A stretch of DNA of 64,000 nt from Bradyrhizobium tropiciagri (GCF_018130545.1 NZ_JAFCKF010000003.1:620001-684000); one strand, 5' to 3'; positions 1 through 8,818 are shown, numbered from the stretch's first letter. A program made the numbers and translations. The notes: a model not told the origin generated them from the letters alone.

Positions 1-1
1 C

Positions 2-2023
2 ACCGACAACATCCAGACCTCGGCGCAGAACGCCCAGGCTGCACTGATCACCATGTCCAACGAGGTCTCGACCAAGGTCAAGACGACCTCCGCCGACATC
101 GAACGTTCGGTGCTGTCGGCCTCCAGCGCGTTCGGCTCGGCGATGACCGGCAAGACCGACGAGATCGTCACCTATGTGCAGCAGCAGACCGAGCGGCTGT
201 CGCAGATGGTCGACGGCCGCCGCGGCTCGCTGGTCGAGGCGCTGACCGCCAAGACCACGCAGCTGTCGAACGACATGGATCGCGCCACTGCCGATGCGCT
301 GAAGGCGATCGAAACCCGCGGCCTCGCCTTCTCGCAATCGATGGCGGCGCATGGCGGCGACGTCGCGCGCAACATCACCTCGGCCGGCGATCAGGCGACC
401 GGCGCGGTGTCGAAGTCGCTCAAGGAACTCGAGCAGGCCTCGCGCGTGGCGATCGACCAGTCGCGCCAGGTCTCGATCTCGGCCGTCACCGAAATGCAGG
501 AGACCAGCAAGATCCTGCGCACCGACACGGTCGCGCTGTTCGAGCGGCTGCGCGAGGGCAACATCCTGCTGCAGGAAGTGTTGACCGGCGCCCACGACAA
601 CCTCAACTCGCTGGAGCGCGCGCTGGTGACCCGCGTGGCCGACTTCGTGTCCGCCATGAACGACGTCACCTCGCGCAACGGCGTGGCGACCCAGACGCTG
701 GAAGACCAGCTGACGGTGTTCAACAGCAAGACCGGCAAGGCGCTGGAAGATCTCGGCGCGCTGTCGAGCCAGTTCGAAACCCATGGCAAGGCGCTGATCG
801 ATGCGGCTGCCGTGGTCGAGCAGGCCAACCGTTCGACGACGGCCTCCGTCAGCGAGCGCAAGTCGGCGCTGGAAGCGCTGGTCACCACTATCGACCTGCG
901 CACCACCGATCTCGACCAGCGGCTGTCGCGCTTCACCGGGCTGCTCGATGAATCGCTCGGTGCCGCCGAGGAGCGCGCCCGCGACATCGCGCGCGTGGTG
1001 GCGGAGACCGCCGGCGCCGGTTCGGCTGCGATCAGCAGGCAGTTCGAGGCGGTGCGCCAGGCGGCCGAGAACGAGCGTCAGCAAACAGTCGACGCGATGA
1101 ACGACCTCTACCAGCAGAGCAACGCCGAGACCGATGCGATGTTCAAGGACTCGACGGAGAAGTTCTCCACGATGGTCACGGCGATGAAGCAGATGGCGAG
1201 CGAGATGCACAGCGAGCTCGAGGCCACCCGCAACGAGCTGCGCCGCGGCGTGCTCGAGATGCCGCAGGAGGCCGCCGAAAACACTGCGCAGATGCGCAAG
1301 GTGATCGTCGACCAGATCGAGGCACTCGCCGAGCTGAACCGCATCGTCGCCCATCACGGCCGCGGGCTCGACGTGGTCTCGACCAACCGCGCCAGCGTCC
1401 GCCACGAGGAACCGGTGATGGCTGCGGCCGCCGGCGGCCGCGCCGACGTTCGGATGCGCGACGACGCACGGATGCGGGACAATGGCAACAGCGCTTCGAC
1501 GCTGCCGCCGCCTGATCTCGGCATGGCGAGCTCGCGCCGCACCGAGGCCCCGTCGGTCAGCCCCGCTGGACCCAACAACAACGGTGATGGCTGGCTGTCC
1601 GACCTGCTCAACCGCAGCGACGCGCCGCCGCCTGCCTCGCAGGGCCAGCAGCGCCCCCGTCAGCAGCAGCCGCAGCAACCGGCCGCCAATCCGCTGGAAT
1701 CGCTGTCGCTCGACATCGGCCGGCTGATGGACCGCACCCTGGCGGCCGAGATGTGGGATCGCTACCAGCGCGGCGAGAACAAGGCGTTCAGCAAGCGCCT
1801 CTACACGCCGGCCGGCCAGAAGGCCTTCGACGAGGTGGCCCGCAAGTATCGCGCCGACCGCGGCTTCAAGCAGACGGTCGACCGCTACATCGCCGAGTTC
1901 GAGCGCCTGCTCGACGAAGTCGCCCGCGACGGCCGTGGCCAGCAGGAGCTGGCTGGCCACCTGACCTCGGAGACCGGGCTGGTCTACACCCTGCTCGCGC
2001 ACGCCGCGGGACGGCTGGGGTAA
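2..2023 (+). CDS. C-terminal part of giant coiled-coil protein, GPR/RgsE-like growth pole ring protein (partial)
   Basis: The frame is open from the first bases and ends at TAA 2021-2023, so the true start lies upstream; 673 residues are visible. The first ~450 are almost unbroken polar, heptad-like helix rich in Ala, Glu, Gln, Ser and Thr, with no membrane segment. A Pro/Gln-rich low-complexity linker follows, then a folded C-terminal domain of about 105 residues beginning near LSLDIGRLMDRTLAAEMW and ending in LVYTLLAHAAGRLG. From recall, this tail plus a long apolipoprotein-like coiled coil is typical of the >2000-residue Rhizobiales proteins called GPR (Agrobacterium) or RgsE (Sinorhizobium), which form a ring at the growing pole. 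The call rests on architecture and remembered tail similarity. A generic coiled-coil protein is the alternative. A strong hairpin terminator follows. Confidence 0.6.
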   Translation, partial: TDNIQTSAQNAQAALITMSNEVSTKVKTTSADIERSVLSASSAFGSAMTGKTDEIVTYVQQQTERLSQMVDGRRGSLVEALTAKTTQLSNDMDRATADALKAIETRGLAFSQSMAAHGGDVARNITSAGDQATGAVSKSLKELEQASRVAIDQSRQVSISAVTEMQETSKILRTDTVALFERLREGNILLQEVLTGAHDNLNSLERALVTRVADFVSAMNDVTSRNGVATQTLEDQLTVFNSKTGKALEDLGALSSQFETHGKALIDAAAVVEQANRSTTASVSERKSALEALVTTIDLRTTDLDQRLSRFTGLLDESLGAAEERARDIARVVAETAGAGSAAISRQFEAVRQAAENERQQTVDAMNDLYQQSNAETDAMFKDSTEKFSTMVTAMKQMASEMHSELEATRNELRRGVLEMPQEAAENTAQMRKVIVDQIEALAELNRIVAHHGRGLDVVSTNRASVRHEEPVMAAAAGGRADVRMRDDARMRDNGNSASTLPPPDLGMASSRRTEAPSVSPAGPNNNGDGWLSDLLNRSDAPPPASQGQQRPRQQQPQQPAANPLESLSLDIGRLMDRTLAAEMWDRYQRGENKAFSKRLYTPAGQKAFDEVARKYRADRGFKQTVDRYIAEFERLLDEVARDGRGQQELAGHLTSETGLVYTLLAHAAGRLG

Positions 2024-2048
2024 GCTAGCGAGTTGCGAATAGCGAATG

Positions 2049-2078
2049 AAAAACGGAGACCGAGAGGTCTCCGTTTTT
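2049..2078. terminator. Rho-independent terminator after the coiled-coil gene
   Basis: A perfect 13-bp stem (AAAAACGGAGACC paired with GGTCTCCGTTTTT) around a GAGA loop. The arms carry A and T runs, so it can stop transcription from both sides: the coiled-coil gene on the plus strand and mlaD on the minus strand. Confidence 0.9.
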
Positions 2079-2187
2079 GCTTGGGCTAAATGAATGTCTC
2101 CGGCAGATCGCTATCGCTGCTCACAATGGCGGTGCGGCCAACAGCGAACCCTACTCGCTATTCGCCCTCCACCATTCGCCCATCATG

Positions 2188-3063
2188 TCACTGCTGCCGC
2201 CGCCGCGGCCCGGCCGGTGCTGCGGCCGGAGCCGGCGCGGGCTCGGGTGCGGCGTTGTTGCTGCCGCCGAAGATCACCCGGCTGGGATTGCGGTCGAAAT
2301 TGTTCACGGCGCGGCTGATGTCGGCCAGCGTGCGGCGGCCGTCGTTGACCAGGAGATTGGTGCGCTTGTCGACGTTGTCGGCGAGCTCGCGGATCGACTT
2401 CACCATCAGGTTCAGCTCGCTGCCATTGTTGCCGCCGGCGATCGCGTTGAGACCCAACATCAGATTGTCGGCCTTGCCCATCACGCCGTCGACCTTGAGC
2501 ATGACGTTGTCGATCTTCTCGGAATTGCGCGCCAGCGCCTGGGTGAAGACCTCGAGATTCTTCAGTGAGTTCTTCACCGACTGCTGATTGTCGGCGACGA
2601 TGCGGTTGACGTTCTGCAGGGTGGCGCGGATCGCTTCGGTGACGTCCTGCAGCGCGTTGGGGTCGGCGGTCAAAACCGGGATGCCGTCCTCATCCAGCGG
2701 CACCGGCGGGGCGGCCTCCTCGCCGCCCTTCAGCGAGATCGCCGCGACGCCGGTGAGGCCCTGGAATTCGAGGCCAACCAGGGTGTCCTTGCGCAGCGGT
2801 GCGTTGTTCTCGATCATCGCCAGCGCGACCACGCGGCGCGGGTTATCGAGCTTGACCGAGACGACCTCCCCTATTCGGATACCGTTGAAATTGACGTTGC
2901 CGCCGTTGCGCAGGCCCGATGCCGGCCCCTCGAAGATCACCCGCAACGGGCTGCGCTGCTTGGTGGTGTGCAGGCTCTGGAACCACAGCACGAAGCCGAA
3001 CGCGGCGGCGATCACCGCCAGCGTGAAAGCCCCGATCAAGACGTAGTTCGCCCGCGTTTCCAT
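2188..3063 (-). CDS. mlaD: MlaD/MCE-family substrate-binding protein of a lipid ABC transporter
   Basis: A 291-residue protein with one N-terminal membrane anchor (about residues 7-27) followed by an MCE domain (about 35-115), including the segment GLRNGGNVNFNGIRIGEVVS. A long helical region and a Pro/Ala-rich tail complete it. MlaD proteins form a periplasmic hexamer that passes phospholipids to or from the inner-membrane MlaFE complex for outer-membrane lipid asymmetry. It is the last gene of mlaE-mlaF-mlaD, separated from mlaF by a palindromic repeat. ATG 3063 is chosen over the TTG one codon upstream. No MlaC or auxiliary lipoprotein gene follows directly. Confidence 0.9.
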   Translation of the reverse strand: METRANYVLIGAFTLAVIAAAFGFVLWFQSLHTTKQRSPLRVIFEGPASGLRNGGNVNFNGIRIGEVVSVKLDNPRRVVALAMIENNAPLRKDTLVGLEFQGLTGVAAISLKGGEEAAPPVPLDEDGIPVLTADPNALQDVTEAIRATLQNVNRIVADNQQSVKNSLKNLEVFTQALARNSEKIDNVMLKVDGVMGKADNLMLGLNAIAGGNNGSELNLMVKSIRELADNVDKRTNLLVNDGRRTLADISRAVNNFDRNPSRVIFGGSNNAAPEPAPAPAAAPAGPRRRQQ

Positions 3064-3137
3064 CAATTGCTCGCGTTAATCACTGTTGGGCTCTCGCGCA
3101 GCCGGCCTGCATTCGAGCCCGTCGAATTCCTGTTGGC

Positions 3138-3181
3138 GCATGATCTCGTCCGAAAACCGGTCTCCTCGTCTCCGGATCATG
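3138..3181. repeat. Dispersed palindromic repeat between mlaF and mlaD
   Basis: CATGATC (3139-3145) pairs with GATCATG (3175-3181) around CGTCCGAAAACCGGTCTCC-like sequence. From recall this resembles a very common Rhizobiales intergenic palindrome (GCATGATC...GATCATGC). A degenerate relative follows the gene ending at 15043. It lies in the mlaF-mlaD gap, so it would be transcribed as part of the operon message. Confidence 0.65.
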
Positions 3182-3183
3182 GG

Positions 3184-3954
3184 CTAGGCCACAACGGCTC
3201 GGGCGCGCTTGCCGTTGAAATATTGCTGCAGCCAGGGATGCTGCGATGCCTTCATGTCGGCGATCGATCCTGCAGCAATGATCTTACCGTTCCCTAAAAC
3301 GGCGATACGGTCGCACGCGGTGTAAAGACTGTCGAGATCGTGGGTTACCATGAAAACGGTCAGCCCCAAAGTGCGCTGCAGGGTGCGCACCAGCTCGTCG
3401 AAATCGCCGGCACCGATCGGATCGAGGCCCGAGGTCGGCTCGTCGAGAAACACAAGTTCGGGATCGAGCGCAAGCGCGCGCGCCAGCGCGACGCGCTTGA
3501 TCATGCCGCCGGACAGTTCCGACGGATAGCGATCGGCGACTTCAGGCTTGAGGCCGACCATCACCAGCTTCGCCACCATGATCTCGTCGAGCAGCCGCTG
3601 CGAGACCCGCAGATATTCGCGCGCCGGAAACTGGATGTTCTGGCGCACCGTAAGCGAGGAGAACAGCGCGCCCTGCTGGAACAGGATACCCCAGCGCCGT
3701 TCGACGGCGCGGCGCTGCGCCGAGCTCGCGGCGTCGAGGTCGACGCCGAACACCTCGATGCGGCCGGAGACTTTCGGTACGAGGCCGATGATGGTGCGCG
3801 TCAGCACCGATTTGCCGGCGCCCGAGGGGCCGACGAAGCCGAGGATCTCGCCGCGCTTGACGTCGAGGTTGAGGCCGTCGAGCACGCGCGTCTTGCCGAA
3901 TTGCACGGTGATGTCGCGGACCCGGATGATGGCGTCGATGTCCTCTTCCGCCAT
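3184..3954 (-). CDS. mlaF: MlaF-type ATP-binding protein of lipid ABC transporter
   Basis: A cytoplasmic ATPase of 256 residues. Walker A is GPSGAGKS, the ABC signature is LSGGMIKRVALARALA (the LSGGM form is typical of MlaF), Walker B is LVFLDEPTSGLDP and the H-loop is VMVTHD. It would drive phospholipid movement with the MlaE permease. mlaE ends with TGA at 3957-3959, overlapping a possible GTG start at 3960; ATG 3954 is preferred here, giving two fewer residues. Translational coupling to mlaE is likely either way. Confidence 0.9.
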   Translation of the reverse strand: MAEEDIDAIIRVRDITVQFGKTRVLDGLNLDVKRGEILGFVGPSGAGKSVLTRTIIGLVPKVSGRIEVFGVDLDAASSAQRRAVERRWGILFQQGALFSSLTVRQNIQFPAREYLRVSQRLLDEIMVAKLVMVGLKPEVADRYPSELSGGMIKRVALARALALDPELVFLDEPTSGLDPIGAGDFDELVRTLQRTLGLTVFMVTHDLDSLYTACDRIAVLGNGKIIAAGSIADMKASQHPWLQQYFNGKRARAVVA

Positions 3955-3956
3955 GG

Positions 3957-5090
3957 TCACATCCCGATCGAGGCGAAGAAGATCGCGAACACGCCGTCCA
4001 TCACGATCACGAAGAAGATCCCTTTCACCACCGACGCGGTGGTGTGCTGTCCGAGCGATTCCGCCGAACCCTGTACCGCCAGCCCTTCAACGCAGGCGAC
4101 GATGCCGATCACCGCCGCCATCACAGGCGCCTTGACCATGCCGACGATGAAATGGTCGATCGATATGGCATCACGAAGGCGGAGCAGGAAGGCCTCCGGA
4201 TCGACGCCGCCATAGAGCCAAGCGACGAGACCGCCGCCATAGAGCGCGGCCATCGCGCCGAGGAAGGCCAGGATCGGCAGCGCCAGGACCAGCGCCAGCA
4301 TGCGCGGCAGGATCAAGACCTCGATCGGATCGAAGCCCATGGTACGCAACGCGTCGATCTCCTCGCGCATCTTCATCGAGCCGAGCTCGGCGGTATAGGC
4401 CGAGCCGGAGCGGCCCGCGACCATGATCGCGACCAAGAGCACGCCGATCTCGCGCAGCACCAGCACGCCCAGCATATCGACCACGAAGATGTCGGCGCCG
4501 AACCTGCGGAAATGGAAGATGCCCTGCTGCGAGATGATGCAGCCGATCAGGAAGGTGATCAGCACCACGATCGGCACCGCGCGCCAGCAGACCTGCTCGA
4601 GATGATGCACCGTCGAGGTCAGGCGGAAGCTGCGCGGATGGATCAGCACGTTGCCCGCCGCGGCGATCACCGCGCCGAGCATGTCGACCAGGCCGATGAT
4701 GGTGCTGCCGATGCCCGCCACGGTGCGGCCGATCTGTTCGAGCATGCCCGTGATCGACAGCGGATCGCTGACGACCCTGGGCGCCGGGCCAACCCGGCGA
4801 ACCTCGTCGACCAGGCTGGAATAATTCGCCGAGAGGCCCGCGATCTCGGCTTCCGCGCCGGCATCGCTGAGGCTGCGGCGCAGCCGCTCGATCAGCCAGG
4901 CGCCGAAGGTGTCGAGGCTCGCGACCTGCGACACATCGATGAAGATGTGGGGACGGCTGCCGCGCAGCTTCTCGGCGTCGGACACGATCCGCTCGAGCGC
5001 GGGCGCAAAGCGGGCGGTCCAGTTGCCCGCCGCGCACAGCGCCAGTCCTTCGCCTTGGGCTATCCGCTCCAGTGTCGGGTCGCCGCTCAC
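3957..5090 (-). CDS. mlaE: STAS-MlaE fusion: permease of lipid ABC transporter
   Basis: A 377-residue protein from a GTG start at 5090. Residues ~14-100 form a STAS-like domain (GNWTARF near 22-28; HIFIDVSQVASLDTFGAW near 48-65). Residues ~130-377 are the MlaE permease, with about five hydrophobic segments and the family features RFGADIFVVDMLG and GRSGSAYTAELGSMK. In E. coli the STAS protein MlaB is a separate subunit binding MlaF; here the domain is fused to the permease, as in a known subset of proteobacterial MlaE proteins. The open frame continues far upstream, but that part is antisense to other genes, so the GTG start is preferred. First gene of the mla operon. Confidence 0.88.
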   Translation of the reverse strand: MSGDPTLERIAQGEGLALCAAGNWTARFAPALERIVSDAEKLRGSRPHIFIDVSQVASLDTFGAWLIERLRRSLSDAGAEAEIAGLSANYSSLVDEVRRVGPAPRVVSDPLSITGMLEQIGRTVAGIGSTIIGLVDMLGAVIAAAGNVLIHPRSFRLTSTVHHLEQVCWRAVPIVVLITFLIGCIISQQGIFHFRRFGADIFVVDMLGVLVLREIGVLLVAIMVAGRSGSAYTAELGSMKMREEIDALRTMGFDPIEVLILPRMLALVLALPILAFLGAMAALYGGGLVAWLYGGVDPEAFLLRLRDAISIDHFIVGMVKAPVMAAVIGIVACVEGLAVQGSAESLGQHTTASVVKGIFFVIVMDGVFAIFFASIGM

Positions 5091-5231
5091 CTTTTGCCTA
5101 CCCCTCAAGCCGGTTGGCCGCCGCTCACGCAGATCTCCGGCGACGCCGGATCGGCTTGTCGAATCTGTCACTAACCAGCCATAGTTGGTTGCGCGTCGCA
5201 AGCTACGGTTCAGGAAATAGTAGACTTTAAA

Positions 5232-6233
5232 ATGACTTCCACCCCATCCGGAGCGATTTCCCTCAACGCGCGGATCGAGCGCTGGCCGATCGCGGGGACC
5301 TTCACGATCAGCCGCGGCGCCAAGACCGAGGCCGTCGTCGTGGTGGCCGAGGTAAGCGCGGGAGGCCTCATCGGCCGCGGCGAATGCGTGCCCTACCCGC
5401 GCTATGGCGAAACGCCCGAGGCGACGTTGCAGGCGATCCAGGCCATGCGTGAGCCGCTCGCCGGCGGCATGGGCCGCATCGCCCTGCAGGCCCGCATGCC
5501 CGCCGGCGCCGCACGCAACGCGCTGGACTGCGCGCTGGCGGACCTGGAGGCCAAACGCGCCGGTCAGCGGATCTGGAACCTGCTCGGCCGGCCCGCCCCG
5601 GAACCCCGCACCACCGCCTATACGATCTCGCTCGGGACGCCTGAGGCGATGGCGGAGGCCACCGCAAAGGCCGCCCATCGCGCCCTGCTCAAGATCAAGC
5701 TCGGCGGCGACGGCGATGGCGCGCGGATCGCCGCCGTGCGCAGGGCGGCGCCCACGTCCGAGCTGATCGTCGACGCCAACGAAGCCTGGACTGATGACAA
5801 CCTCGCCGCCAATCTCGCGGCCTGCGCCGATGCCGGCGTCACGCTGATCGAGCAGCCGCTGCCGGCGGGCAAGGATGAGGCATTGGCGCGGATCAAGCGC
5901 CCGGTTGCTGTCTGCGCCGATGAGAGCGTGCATGACCGCGGCTCGCTCGAAGGCCTGCGCGGCCGCTACGATGCGGTCAACATCAAGCTCGACAAGACCG
6001 GCGGGCTGACCGAAGCGCTCGCGATGGCCGACGCCGCCCGCGCGCTCGGCTTCGAGATCATGATCGGCTGCATGGTGGCGACCTCGCTCGCGATGGCGCC
6101 GGCGATGCTGATCGCGCAAGGCGCACGCTTCGTCGATCTCGACGGCCCGCTGCTGCTCGCCAGGGACCGCGACAACGGTCTGCGCTATGACGCCAGCCTG
6201 GTCTATCCGCCCGACGTCGCGCTCTGGGGATGA
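5232..6233 (+). CDS. dgcA: Enolase-superfamily dipeptide epimerase / N-acylamino acid racemase (DgcA-like)
   Basis: A 333-residue enolase-superfamily enzyme. Catalytic and metal residues are visible: KIK at 154-156, Asp181 in IVDANEAW, Glu207 in LIEQPL, Asp230 in CADES and Lys252 in VNIKLDKTGG. This pattern belongs to L-Ala-D/L-Glu epimerases (YcjG type), and the protein also resembles alphaproteobacterial DgcA, an N-acetyl-D-glutamate racemase. Substrate cannot be decided from sequence. No DgcN partner lies next to it. It is divergent from mlaE. Its last 31 bases overlap the convergent MFS gene. The dgcA symbol is tentative. Confidence 0.75.
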   Translation: MTSTPSGAISLNARIERWPIAGTFTISRGAKTEAVVVVAEVSAGGLIGRGECVPYPRYGETPEATLQAIQAMREPLAGGMGRIALQARMPAGAARNALDCALADLEAKRAGQRIWNLLGRPAPEPRTTAYTISLGTPEAMAEATAKAAHRALLKIKLGGDGDGARIAAVRRAAPTSELIVDANEAWTDDNLAANLAACADAGVTLIEQPLPAGKDEALARIKRPVAVCADESVHDRGSLEGLRGRYDAVNIKLDKTGGLTEALAMADAARALGFEIMIGCMVATSLAMAPAMLIAQGARFVDLDGPLLLARDRDNGLRYDASLVYPPDVALWG

Positions 6234-7402
6234 TGGGTTAGTCGCCCACGCGCCAGCCACATCACGAGCCCGCCCGTGGCTGCCATCGCCGCCATCATGT
6301 CGTAGACGCCGAGGCCGAAGCGCGCATAGACCATGCCGCTGACGATCGCCGTGGTGCTCGCGACGATGCCGCCACAGGCGGTGAGATAACCTTGCGCGCG
6401 CGCCATCACATGCACCGGCACGTGCTGCACCATCAGGCCCATGATGCCGACCTGCGTCAGGCCGAAGCTCAGTCCGTGTCCGAGTTGGACCACGGCCAGC
6501 ACCGCAAGCGGCGGCTCCTGCGCGGTGATCGCCCAGCGCGCCACGGCGCTGGCGGCCGCGATCATCACCAGCACCGCCGGCGGCAGCGTGAAGCGCGGCG
6601 AAGCCGCAAACAGCACGATCTCGGCGATCACGCCGAGCACCCAGAGCACCGCGATGGTCAGGCCGCTCAGCCCGGCCTGCTGCCAGGCGATCGATGCGAA
6701 GATGTAGTAGGCGCCGTGGCTGCCCTGGATCAGCGCCGAGGACACGATGATCGCAAGGAAGGCGGGATTGCGCAGCAGCCGCGGCACGCCGGCGGCATGC
6801 GCGACTGAAGCGACCGGGCGGCCCAGCGGCCGCAGCGTCAGCCCGACCAGCGCGCCGAGCACGGTCACGGCCGTGATGATCCAGATCAGATCGACCTCGG
6901 CGACATAGCGCAGCAGGAATCCGCTGATCAGCGCGCAGACCGCGAAGGCCGCCGACCCCCACAGCCGCAACGGTCCGTAGTTGAGGCCGAATTGCCTGAC
7001 GCCGCGTAGCGCATAGGCGTCGGTCAGCGGCACCATCGGCGTCCAGACGCAGCAGGTCAGCGCATAGATCGCGAGCAGCACGAATGGCTGGTGCTGGGTG
7101 CCGATCACGGCAAAGCCGAACGCGGTGGCGAAGCCGGTGGCGATGATCGCGCCGCGCAGCATCTGGCGCCGCTCCGCCGCTGCTGTGACCAGCGGCAGCA
7201 CGGTGAAGCGCGTCACCGGCGGCACCGCGGTGATGATGCCGATCCAGGTGGCGTCGATGCCGATCGCCTTCAGCCACACCGTGAAGAACGGCAGGTGAAC
7301 CCCGGTCATCCCGAACAGCGTGGCGTAGAATGCCGCAAGGCTGCGCGCGAATCGCCGCGATGCAACTTTTGCTGCAATGGGGATTTGTGATTCGGAAGAC
7401 AT
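6203..7402 (-). CDS. MFS transporter (MFS_1-like, HcaT/LacY-related)
   Basis: A 399-residue membrane protein with about 12 hydrophobic segments, starting MSSESQIPIAAK at ATG 7402. The N-terminal part (FYATLFGMTGVHLPFFTVWL) and KAIGIDATWIGII loop resemble the HcaT-like MFS_1 group, which includes phenylpropionate and nucleoside-type proton symporters. The longer open frame upstream is antisense to the 7.5 kb gene and was rejected. It converges on the epimerase with a 31-base overlap. The substrate is unknown; a product of the neighbouring epimerase is possible but unsupported. Confidence 0.85.
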   Translation of the reverse strand: MSSESQIPIAAKVASRRFARSLAAFYATLFGMTGVHLPFFTVWLKAIGIDATWIGIITAVPPVTRFTVLPLVTAAAERRQMLRGAIIATGFATAFGFAVIGTQHQPFVLLAIYALTCCVWTPMVPLTDAYALRGVRQFGLNYGPLRLWGSAAFAVCALISGFLLRYVAEVDLIWIITAVTVLGALVGLTLRPLGRPVASVAHAAGVPRLLRNPAFLAIIVSSALIQGSHGAYYIFASIAWQQAGLSGLTIAVLWVLGVIAEIVLFAASPRFTLPPAVLVMIAAASAVARWAITAQEPPLAVLAVVQLGHGLSFGLTQVGIMGLMVQHVPVHVMARAQGYLTACGGIVASTTAIVSGMVYARFGLGVYDMMAAMAATGGLVMWLARGRLTHHPQSATSGG

Positions 7403-7477
7403 CAATTCAATTGCGATTCGCGCGATATCGTGGTGATCGTTAACCCAACGCGCAGTGATTTGCGCGGAGAGATTGTG

Positions 7478-8818
7478 ATGGCCGAAGAAGCATTCGCCCT
7501 GTCGCCGATTTCCGCTCGCGCGGCCCTGCCGAGCGAGGAGGATTATGCTGCGATCAGCGCGGCCTTCATGGAGACCTCGCGGGGCCGCTGGTTCCTCGGC
7601 GAATACGCCAAGCGCAACCGCAATGCCGATACGCGCATGGTGCTCGATGCCGTGGCGCGGATCGAGGAAAGCCTCAGCGCGCAGCGGCAGGCTGCCGCAG
7701 CGGCGATCAGGGACGAGCAGCTGGCACAGGCACTGGACGCCCTGCGTGGCGCGATCGAGGCCGCCCAGGCCTCCGCCATCGCGGCGCTCGACGGCGTCAA
7801 CTTCGAACAGAACCTCGCGCCGGTGCGCAAGGGCGTGCGGGTGATTCGTGAAATCTCCTGGCGGCTGCGCGAGATCGGCAACGACGGCCGGATCTGCGAC
7901 ATCATCGATTCGCAGGCCAGCGCGATCGAGGCCGGCGCCGCCGAGGTGTCGATGAACGACGCCAAGGCCGTGCTGGACGCCGCTTTCGCGGCGCTGGCCC
8001 GACGGCTCAGCGAGTTCGATCCGGACAAGGCGGCGACGCCTGCGGCCGAACCTGATGTGGCTGCGGCACCCGTGGCGGAAGCACCTCGCGCGGAACCGAC
8101 CGCCTCTGCTCCCTCGCCGCAACCAGTGGCCGAATGCGCTGTGCCCGATGCGATCGTCGCTGTCACGCCGCCGACGCCGCCTCAGGAGGCCGCTGCAGCG
8201 CCGGCCGCCGAAGCCACGATGCCTGCTGCAACGCAGAGCCCCGATGCCGCTACGGTCGCGGCGCCGCAGCCGAGCGAAGCATGGCTCAAGGCTGAGGCCG
8301 CATTGGCCGAAGCTGAAGCCGCAGAGCTCGCCCGCGTCACCGACGAAGCCGCCGCCGACGCCCAGGACGAAGCCGTACTCGACCTGATCGCGATGGAGAT
8401 GGGCGCGCCCGATCCGGTCGACGAAGAGGCAATCGCCGAAGAGATGCGTGTGGCCGAGGAGATGCGCATCGCGGAGGCGATGGGCGTCGCGGAGGCGATG
8501 GCAGCCGAGCCCGAAATGGTTGCGCCAGCCATTCAGCCCGAGCCCGCACCGGCGCGGGTCGAGATCAAGGTCGAGCAGACAATGGTTGCTGCGGCAGCGT
8601 CGTTTGCCGAAACTGTGGCGGTTGCCGAGGCTCCGGCGCCCGTCCCGCCGCCTCTGCCGCCCGCCCTTGAGGCGGCTGCTGCTCCGCCAGCAGAAGTCTC
8701 GCTCGGCTCGACCATCATCGCCAGCGGCCTGCTGAAGAAGCCGAGCGTCGCGGCCAACGATCCGCTCGCGCCGATCCGCCGCATGAGCCAGGCCGAGAAG
8801 ATCGCGTTCTTCTCGTAG
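7478..8818 (+). CDS. Ala/Glu-rich protein of unknown function with conserved ends
   Basis: I do not recognise a named family. 446 residues from ATG 7478; an upstream start at 7430 is in frame but leaves no sensible ribosome site. The first ~170 residues look folded (ETSRGRWFLGEYAKRNR near 30-46, then helices with a LRGAIEAAQASAIAAL stretch). About 230 residues of Ala/Pro/Glu low complexity follow, including four hexapeptide repeats. A distinct C-terminal tail ends DPLAPIRRMSQAEKIAFFS. No signal peptide or membrane segment, so it is probably cytoplasmic. A folded N-terminus plus a short conserved tail joined by a disordered linker suggests a tethering or binding role. That is inference. Confidence 0.8.
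   Translation: MAEEAFALSPISARAALPSEEDYAAISAAFMETSRGRWFLGEYAKRNRNADTRMVLDAVARIEESLSAQRQAAAAAIRDEQLAQALDALRGAIEAAQASAIAALDGVNFEQNLAPVRKGVRVIREISWRLREIGNDGRICDIIDSQASAIEAGAAEVSMNDAKAVLDAAFAALARRLSEFDPDKAATPAAEPDVAAAPVAEAPRAEPTASAPSPQPVAECAVPDAIVAVTPPTPPQEAAAAPAAEATMPAATQSPDAATVAAPQPSEAWLKAEAALAEAEAAELARVTDEAAADAQDEAVLDLIAMEMGAPDPVDEEAIAEEMRVAEEMRIAEAMGVAEAMAAEPEMVAPAIQPEPAPARVEIKVEQTMVAAAASFAETVAVAEAPAPVPPPLPPALEAAAAPPAEVSLGSTIIASGLLKKPSVAANDPLAPIRRMSQAEKIAFFS
8432..8503 (+). repeat. Four 18-bp tandem repeats encoding hexapeptides
   Basis: Four in-frame 18-base units within the Ala/Glu-rich gene encode IAEEMR, VAEEMR, IAEAMG and VAEAMA; a fifth degenerate unit (AEPEMV) follows. The DNA of adjacent units is similar (for example GCCGAGGAGATGCGC against GCGGAGGCGATGGGC), so unit number could vary by slippage without a frameshift. 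Confidence 0.8.

Noticed and set aside
5091-7277. Upstream extension of the mlaE frame to 1106 codons
   Set aside because: The added part is antisense to the epimerase and lies over the MFS gene. The family begins at the STAS domain, at GTG 5090.
8432-8503. Repeats as a CRISPR-like or satellite array
   Set aside because: The repeats are in frame inside a coding region, have no unique spacers and are only 18 bases long.
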